DNA of 64,000 nt, taken from NCBI RefSeq assembly GCF_001619585.1, contig NZ_LQNT01000009.1, positions 930,001 to 994,000 of the forward strand. The letters run 5' to 3'. How positions within the stretch are numbered: the stretch's first letter is position 1; each line of letters opens with the position of its first letter. Source of the DNA: Bhargavaea cecembensis (GTDB lineage Bacteria; Bacillota; Bacilli; Bacillales_A; Planococcaceae). The position numbers and the translations under genes were made by a program. Below the pieces are notes generated by a model. The model saw nothing but the letters and a program-made list of their open reading frames with translations. It was not told the origin of the DNA and did not search any database. Positions 59,924 to 64,000 of this stretch are shown one piece after another.

Positions 59924-61264
59924 ATGACGAAGAAGAAAAAAGGAAAAGTCCTACTCGCCAGCCTCTCCGGCTCTGTGATTGAATGGTACGATTTCTATCT
60001 GTACGGGACGGCGACCGCGCTGGTGTTCTCGACCCTGTTCTTCCCTAACCATGACCCGGCCATCTCCATTCTGATCGCCTTCGCCACATTCGGCGCCGGG
60101 TATGCGGCACGGCCGATCGGCAGTATCATCTTCGGGCATATCGGGGACAGGATCGGGCGGAAAGCCTCGCTCATGCTGACCCTGATCGGGATGGGCGGAA
60201 GTTCCTTCTTAATTGGGTTGCTCCCCACCTACGCCCAGGTCGGTGTGCTGGCCCCTGTCCTCCTCGTCATCTTGCGCCTGATCCAAGGCATCGCACTCGG
60301 CGGTGAATGGGGCGGAGCGGTCCTTCTGGCAACGGAATCCGCGCGTAAAGGGCTTCGCGGCCTGTTCGGTTCCATCCCGCAGCTGGGCGTGCCGATCGGG
60401 CTTGTCCTCGGAACGTTCAGCTTCACCGCCATCAGCGCCTTCACGACCGAAGCGCAGTTTATGGCCTGGGGCTGGCGCATCCCGTTCCTGTTCAGTGCGG
60501 TACTGATTGTACTTGCCATCTGGATCCGGAGCACGATTGAAGAAACACCGGAATTCCAGAAGAAGAAAGAATCCGGACAGATTGCGAAAATCCCGGTGGC
60601 TGACCTGTTCCGCAACAATAAAAAGGACCTGTTCCGTGTCATCGGTCTGAAGCTTGGTGATGGATTCTTCAACGTCTTCCTCATGTCATTCGTCCTTGTC
60701 TACGCGACCACCTATGTCGGATATTCGCGTGACCAGGCACTCCTTGCCCTGACACTCAGCTGTGCCACGATGGTCATCACGATTCCAATCGTCGGCTACA
60801 TCTCCGACTTTATCGGCCGTAAAACGATCTACATCGCTGGACTTGTCGCCATGATTGCCCTGGCCATCCCGTACTTCCTGGCAGTCCCTGCAGGCACCGG
60901 CTGGTTCTTCACGATGCAGATCCTTCTGCTCGGCGTCGTATGGGCATCGATCTTCGCCACACAGGGAACGTTCTTCTCCGAACTGTTCCCGGCCAACGTC
61001 CGCTACACCGGACTCTCGCTCGGCTACCAGGTGGCCGCTGCCATCGTCGGCTTCGGCCCAATGCTCTGGGCCACCATGGGCGACCGGTTCGGCGCTGCCC
61101 CGTACCTGTTCGGCGGCTTCATGATCGGCGGACTTCTGATCTCCCTGATCCTGTCCATCTTCTCGCCGGATACACGCACGTTCACCCAGTACGAAGAGCA
61201 TGCGGAACTTGGGGATCTTGAAGAACCTGAACTGAAGCTCGCGCCCTCGGGGAGCAATAGTTGA
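59924..61264 (+). CDS. MFS transporter, metabolite:H+ symporter (MHS) family
   Basis: A 12-helix carrier of 446 aa. MHS landmarks: SVIEWYDFYLYGTATAL at the start of helix 1, FGHIGDRIGRKASLM between helices 2 and 3, and RLIQGIALGGEWGGAVLLATE in helix 4-5 (in part). MHS carriers take up dicarboxylates, shikimate, proline/betaine or aromatic acids with protons. Cotranscribed with an acyl-CoA ligase, it probably supplies the ligase substrate. AGGAAGAAGG precedes ATG. Confidence 0.92.
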   Translation: MTKKKKGKVLLASLSGSVIEWYDFYLYGTATALVFSTLFFPNHDPAISILIAFATFGAGYAARPIGSIIFGHIGDRIGRKASLMLTLIGMGGSSFLIGLLPTYAQVGVLAPVLLVILRLIQGIALGGEWGGAVLLATESARKGLRGLFGSIPQLGVPIGLVLGTFSFTAISAFTTEAQFMAWGWRIPFLFSAVLIVLAIWIRSTIEETPEFQKKKESGQIAKIPVADLFRNNKKDLFRVIGLKLGDGFFNVFLMSFVLVYATTYVGYSRDQALLALTLSCATMVITIPIVGYISDFIGRKTIYIAGLVAMIALAIPYFLAVPAGTGWFFTMQILLLGVVWASIFATQGTFFSELFPANVRYTGLSLGYQVAAAIVGFGPMLWATMGDRFGAAPYLFGGFMIGGLLISLILSIFSPDTRTFTQYEEHAELGDLEEPELKLAPSGSNS

Positions 61265-61281
61265 ATCATTGAGGAATGAAG

Positions 61282-61305
61282 AAAAGCAGCCGACTGGCTG
61301 CTTTT
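61282..61305 (+). terminator. Terminator after the MHS carrier gene
   Basis: A perfect 10-bp stem AAAAGCAGCC / GGCTGCTTTT with a 4-nt loop runs into TTTTCTCTTT. Confidence 0.85.
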
Positions 61306-61322
61306 CTCTTTGCCTTTAAGCA

Positions 61323-61895
61323 CTACTTATCGAGGTGGTGATCCGCTACGAGCGGTCCTATCCGAATGACAGTAAGTGAGGCAAGACGGTAGTTCACCTC
61401 TCCGACGATCCCTGTCGGAACAACAGACAAATTATCTCCTGCATGTAAGCCAATCTGAATGGTCTTTCCTGTGTTGAGAACTAAACTAGCATTTCCATTA
61501 ACGGCAGCTTCGAATGCGACATCAGGAGTAAAGAAAGCGTCATTGACTCTTATGAAGAAAAATGCCTGCTGAGCAGATGGGCTGTCCGGAAATAAAACAG
61601 AAAGTGATGCCGTTACTTCATATACCCCGCTATTCTGTACGGTGATTGTATTTGTTGCAGGATCAAAATCGGTATTTAAAAGGGGTCCATGAGCATCAAA
61701 TTCTATAGGAACCTCGTCTATTGCAGGGCTGCTCTCAGCATTTCCATATAGTGAGCCGAATGCAGGCGCAGTCAGCTTAAACATCAATATCGAAACCGTC
61801 AAAATAAGTCCGACCAGTACGGAGACATTCCTGGCCCTTTGCCGGTTGCGTTTATGTGTTTGAGACTCCGCCCCATTCCCCTCTTCAATCTGCAA
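61323..61895 (-). CDS. Membrane-anchored protein with C1q/BclA-like beta domain
   Basis: A protein of 190 aa: a short basic cytoplasmic segment (THKRNRQRARN), one membrane helix near residues 24-44, and an extracytoplasmic beta domain from about 65. The latter shows the C1q/TNF-like pattern of Bacillus surface proteins: ITVQNSGVYEVTASLSVLF, AFFFIRVNDAFF and LHAGDNLSVVPTG. TTG 61895 is chosen because AGGAGG lies 7 nt upstream; the ATG codons further up lack a site. Function is unknown; a surface or spore-coat role is possible. Confidence 0.75.
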   Translation of the reverse strand: MQIEEGNGAESQTHKRNRQRARNVSVLVGLILTVSILMFKLTAPAFGSLYGNAESSPAIDEVPIEFDAHGPLLNTDFDPATNTITVQNSGVYEVTASLSVLFPDSPSAQQAFFFIRVNDAFFTPDVAFEAAVNGNASLVLNTGKTIQIGLHAGDNLSVVPTGIVGEVNYRLASLTVIRIGPLVADHHLDK

Positions 61896-62028
61896 GTAAA
61901 AGCCTCCTACAATCATCTGTTTAACCGTTAGCGTATGCCCGGACAAATAATCGAGGACGGCTTAAGGCTCAGTTTCTCCAGGGTTTTGGAGGGTTACGAT
62001 CTGTTCACAAGTGTATCTCCAATTAACT

Positions 62029-62382
62029 CTAAACCAGCTCAATCATCACTTCACCATCTGCCCTCTCAAGGAACTTGATCATATCCTCAACCAATTCTAC
62101 CGCCACTTCTTTTAAACTTTCCATCCGACCAGATTTCCTTACGTCGAATGCCTTTAACTGCCGGATGGTTAATGGGATGTCCTCAATCGGTTGGGGTTCA
62201 TCGTACCAGCCCTCCAGATAAAAGTAATCCTTAACGATGCCTTCCTTTTCGATTCCGCTGTCAAAGAGGACATCCATGATCGTGTCGAAATAACCGTCCC
62301 ATATAATTAGTTGGTCTTCGCCATTAATTAAAGTGATCTGATGCTCGCCTTCAAAGCCATCGTAGTATGTTGTGTTGATCAC
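62029..62382 (-). CDS. Hypothetical protein, INTTYYDGFEG family, copy 2
   Basis: An acidic soluble protein of 117 aa beginning (GTG start) VINTTYYDGFEGEH. It is a tandem paralogue of the next gene upstream: both share INTTYYDGFEG, a WxGYF motif, EGWYDEPxPIEDIPLTIxQLxAFD and an acidic C-terminus. AAGGGGG precedes GTG by 6 nt. Small acidic tandem paralogues often are immunity proteins, but no toxin gene is visible, so this stays a guess. Confidence 0.7.
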   Translation of the reverse strand: MINTTYYDGFEGEHQITLINGEDQLIIWDGYFDTIMDVLFDSGIEKEGIVKDYFYLEGWYDEPQPIEDIPLTIRQLKAFDVRKSGRMESLKEVAVELVEDMIKFLERADGEVMIELV

Positions 62383-62408
62383 ATCAGTCCCCCTTAGCCT
62401 ACAACAAG

Positions 62409-62771
62409 TCACTCGTACTCGATGAATACCTGTCCTTCTGCATTCTCAAGAAATTCGATGAGTTCAGGTAATACTTCCATTAGCGTTTCTGTCCCTTCAG
62501 TTTTATCCAAATCAAATGCCCTAAGTTGATTAATGGTTAGCGGGATATCCTCAATAGGCCATGGTTCGTCGTACCAGCCTTCCTGTTTGGAATACACTTC
62601 GGGCATTCCTCCCTTTTCAACTTCTGTTTTTAGGATGGAATTAAGGATGATGACGAAATAGCCATTCCATATAATCATTTCTCTGTTTTCGTCTCTAATC
62701 AGGAGTTCGGGTTCGCCTTCGAAGCCATCGTAGTATGTTGTATTAATCAAACTCGTGGTCAATCCTTTCAC
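62409..62771 (-). CDS. Hypothetical protein, INTTYYDGFEG family, copy 1
   Basis: A protein of 120 aa, paralogue of 62029-62382. GTG 62771 has AAGGA 5 nt upstream and is separated by one base from the preceding stop; TTG 62750, aligned with the paralogue's start, is an alternative. It has no signal peptide or membrane segment. It is the middle gene of a compact three-gene leftward unit. Confidence 0.7.
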   Translation of the reverse strand: MKGLTTSLINTTYYDGFEGEPELLIRDENREMIIWNGYFVIILNSILKTEVEKGGMPEVYSKQEGWYDEPWPIEDIPLTINQLRAFDLDKTEGTETLMEVLPELIEFLENAEGQVFIEYE

Positions 62772-62772
62772 T

Positions 62773-63201
62773 TTATTCCTTCATTCCCCAATAAGGATCT
62801 GAGATGTTGTCTCCCGCCTCCTTAATGGCTTGCTCGATTTCCAGTCTGATTTCTGGAGACATTTGATCCTCGTCCAACGACTTTTTGATCTTTTCAAAAC
62901 AGTTTTCGAGGCCCAGCATTAAAACAATGGATAAATTCGCATCGACTTCGTCATAGGTTTCGGTGTTCCACAGTTCACAAAGTTCCTTATCGATTTCAGA
63001 TTTAATTTCAGGGGCTAATATTTCGTAGGTCAGGGCTTGCCTACTCGCCAATTCGAATAAAATCTCTAGGAATTCATGACTCTTATATACTTTTTGTTGA
63101 TACAACTCAAGAACTTCCTTAAACAGCTTGTTCAACTCAGCGGTGGATATGATATCCGGTAACTTCTCATAGTCAATTAATTTTGAACGCGCGGGTGACA
63201 T
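62773..63201 (-). CDS. Hypothetical helical protein
   Basis: A soluble, mostly alpha-helical, acidic protein of 142 aa, first of the three-gene leftward unit. It has no recognised domain. AAGGGGGAAGG precedes ATG. The composition (LNKLFKEVLELYQQKVYK, EIRLEIEQAIKEAGD) is that of helical-repeat or immunity-type proteins. Lower GC than the neighbouring carrier gene suggests acquisition. Confidence 0.65.
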   Translation of the reverse strand: MSPARSKLIDYEKLPDIISTAELNKLFKEVLELYQQKVYKSHEFLEILFELASRQALTYEILAPEIKSEIDKELCELWNTETYDEVDANLSIVLMLGLENCFEKIKKSLDEDQMSPEIRLEIEQAIKEAGDNISDPYWGMKE

Positions 63202-63410
63202 TAAGCCTTCCCCCTTCCAAATGACTTTTCTATTCTCCTCATCTTCTCAAATTTGCAGAGGATCAACACCATTCAAACGGCTTAAATACCCCAGAATGAA
63301 TGCCCAAACTCCGCTGATTTTCCAATGGGCCATTGAGCGCGACGGCAATCCCCCTTCAGAACGCTTCAGCATATGATGATGGGACCCATCAATAAGGGAG
63401 TGATGATCAA

Positions 63411-63680
63411 GTGACATTTTACATGAACCAGCAACCCCCATCTCCCCCACCGCCATACGCTCCACCTAGACCGTTTCCTTCACACTATCTCGTCGACTGT
63501 TTATACAATTACACGTATGTTTGGCTGGTGACCGGGGAGAGCTTCTGGTTTTACCCCACCTACCTCCAATACGGGGAGGTTGCAGGTTATCGGTGGACCG
63601 GACGGACCTGGACGTTTGATGGTTTCGATGAGCGATTGGTTGAGACGGTTTCCTGTAATCCGATTCCGACTCTCTATTAA
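63411..63680 (+). CDS. Small proline- and tyrosine-rich conserved protein
   Basis: An 89-aa protein with a Pro-rich head (QQPPSPPPPYAPPRPFPSHY) and a Tyr/Trp-rich core (YNYTYVWLVTGESFWFYP, GYRWTGRTWTF). Short proteins of this style occur in Bacillus and relatives, function unknown; the composition suggests a surface or spore-coat component. GTG 63411 is 10 nt from AAGGGAG; ATG 63423 is an alternative. Confidence 0.65.
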   Translation: MTFYMNQQPPSPPPPYAPPRPFPSHYLVDCLYNYTYVWLVTGESFWFYPTYLQYGEVAGYRWTGRTWTFDGFDERLVETVSCNPIPTLY

Positions 63681-63729
63681 TGCCACGTGATTATTCAAGC
63701 CTTCTCTTTAACAACTCGTTCCTTCATGC

Positions 63730-63759
63730 AAAAACCCGACAGGCAGCCGCCAGTCGGGT
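63730..63759 (-). terminator. Terminator of the iron alcohol dehydrogenase gene
   Basis: ACCCGAC / GTCGGGT stem with a 12-nt loop is followed by five T residues on the minus strand. Confidence 0.8.
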
Positions 63760-63775
63760 CTCTTCATTTTTACAC

Positions 63776-64000
63776 TTACTGATTTACACGCTCAACCGCC
63801 TGGTAATGATAGACGGTCTGATAAAGCGCAATGATCTCTTCACTTGTCGGCACCTTCGGATTGTTCGCAGGGCTGCCGCTTTCCAGAGCGTCTTTGGCCA
63901 TTTTTTCTCTGGCATTCATGAATTCCTGCTCGTCGATGCCCCATTCTTTCAGGTTCGGGATGTTCAATGAGTGGCAGAGTTCCTTGACCGATTGGACGGT
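63776..64000 (-). CDS. Iron-containing alcohol dehydrogenase (C-terminal part)
   Basis: The leftward frame is open to the window edge and gives the last 74 codons. The end, LNIPNLKEWGIDEQEF then ALESGSPANNPKVPTSEEIIALYQTVYH in part, is the typical C-terminal helix-strand of group III iron-dependent alcohol dehydrogenases (lactaldehyde reductase/1,2-propanediol type). NAD(P) and iron sites lie outside the window. A strong terminator follows. Confidence 0.85.
   Translation of the reverse strand, partial: TVQSVKELCHSLNIPNLKEWGIDEQEFMNAREKMAKDALESGSPANNPKVPTSEEIIALYQTVYHYQAVERVNQ

Noticed and set aside
1-64000. CRISPR arrays, tRNA or rRNA genes, insertion sequences
   Set aside because: No regularly spaced repeats, cloverleaf sequences, rRNA segments or transposase frames were seen on reading both strands.

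Overview
The window reads as chromosome of a Gram-positive bacterium of the order Bacillales, probably Planococcaceae or a near relative; the species cannot be fixed from sequence alone. The reasons are strong AGGAGG-type ribosome binding sites, frequent TTG/GTG starts, CcpA cre-like boxes, a YbbC/YbbD/YbbE-type muropeptide operon, a DUF1672 lipoprotein and Bacillus-like TRAP and MFS genes. By eye most of the window is in the mid to upper 50s % G+C, whereas about 25.6-43.6 kb is clearly lower (roughly low 40s). No rRNA, tRNA, CRISPR array or transposase was seen.

Layout. 0-6 kb: the 3' end of a cysteine-desulfurase-like gene, then a leftward muropeptide-salvage operon (amiE-nagZ-namZ) behind a cre-like box. 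6.4-9 kb: a membrane carrier coupled to an amidohydrolase. 9-11.1 kb: two small uncharacterised genes and a beta-lactamase-like serine hydrolase. 11.2-22.3 kb: a nine-gene leftward catabolic operon (enoyl-CoA hydratase, acyl-CoA dehydrogenase, 3-hydroxyacyl-CoA dehydrogenase, second hydratase, acyl-CoA ligase, TRAP transporter, thiolase). It has a textbook sigma-54 promoter, three upstream palindromes, a PAS-type sigma-54 activator gene and, next to that, rpoN itself.

23.7-25.6 kb: a DHA3-type (Mef-like) MFS exporter. Its leader encodes MTASMKLR..., almost the macrolide-stalling peptide known from mef/msr operons, followed by a terminator. This unit lies between two direct repeats of the rpoN 3' end. 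25.65-42.0 kb: a low-GC catabolic island with a 13-gene leftward block (MmgE/PrpD twice, flavoprotein, isochorismatase-like amidase, hydantoinase-like amidohydrolase, Liv-type ABC importer, IclR, family III CoA-transferase, HMG-CoA-lyase-like enzyme) and a divergent IclR-LeuC-LeuD-like block. A plausible reading is import of a cyclic imide or related ring, two-step opening to an unsaturated diacid such as citraconate, hydration, CoA activation and cleavage to acetyl-CoA plus pyruvate. A second rpoN fragment lies at its far edge (42.5 kb).

42.6-64 kb: a DUF1672 lipoprotein; acetoacetate-CoA ligase with an MFS carrier and divergent TetR; a GntR-TRAP-aminotransferase unit sharing one identical operator; a FadR-type regulator with an aromatic ring-cleavage cluster (FAH-family hydrolase, MhpA-like monooxygenase, extradiol dioxygenase); a TetR divergent from an acyl-CoA ligase and an MHS carrier; small uncharacterised genes; and the 3' end of an iron-type alcohol dehydrogenase. 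The two TetR genes are paralogues and share an operator motif, so these carboxylate-CoA modules may be co-regulated. Overall this is a catabolic region for organic and aromatic acids feeding acetyl-CoA, acetoacetyl-CoA and pyruvate.
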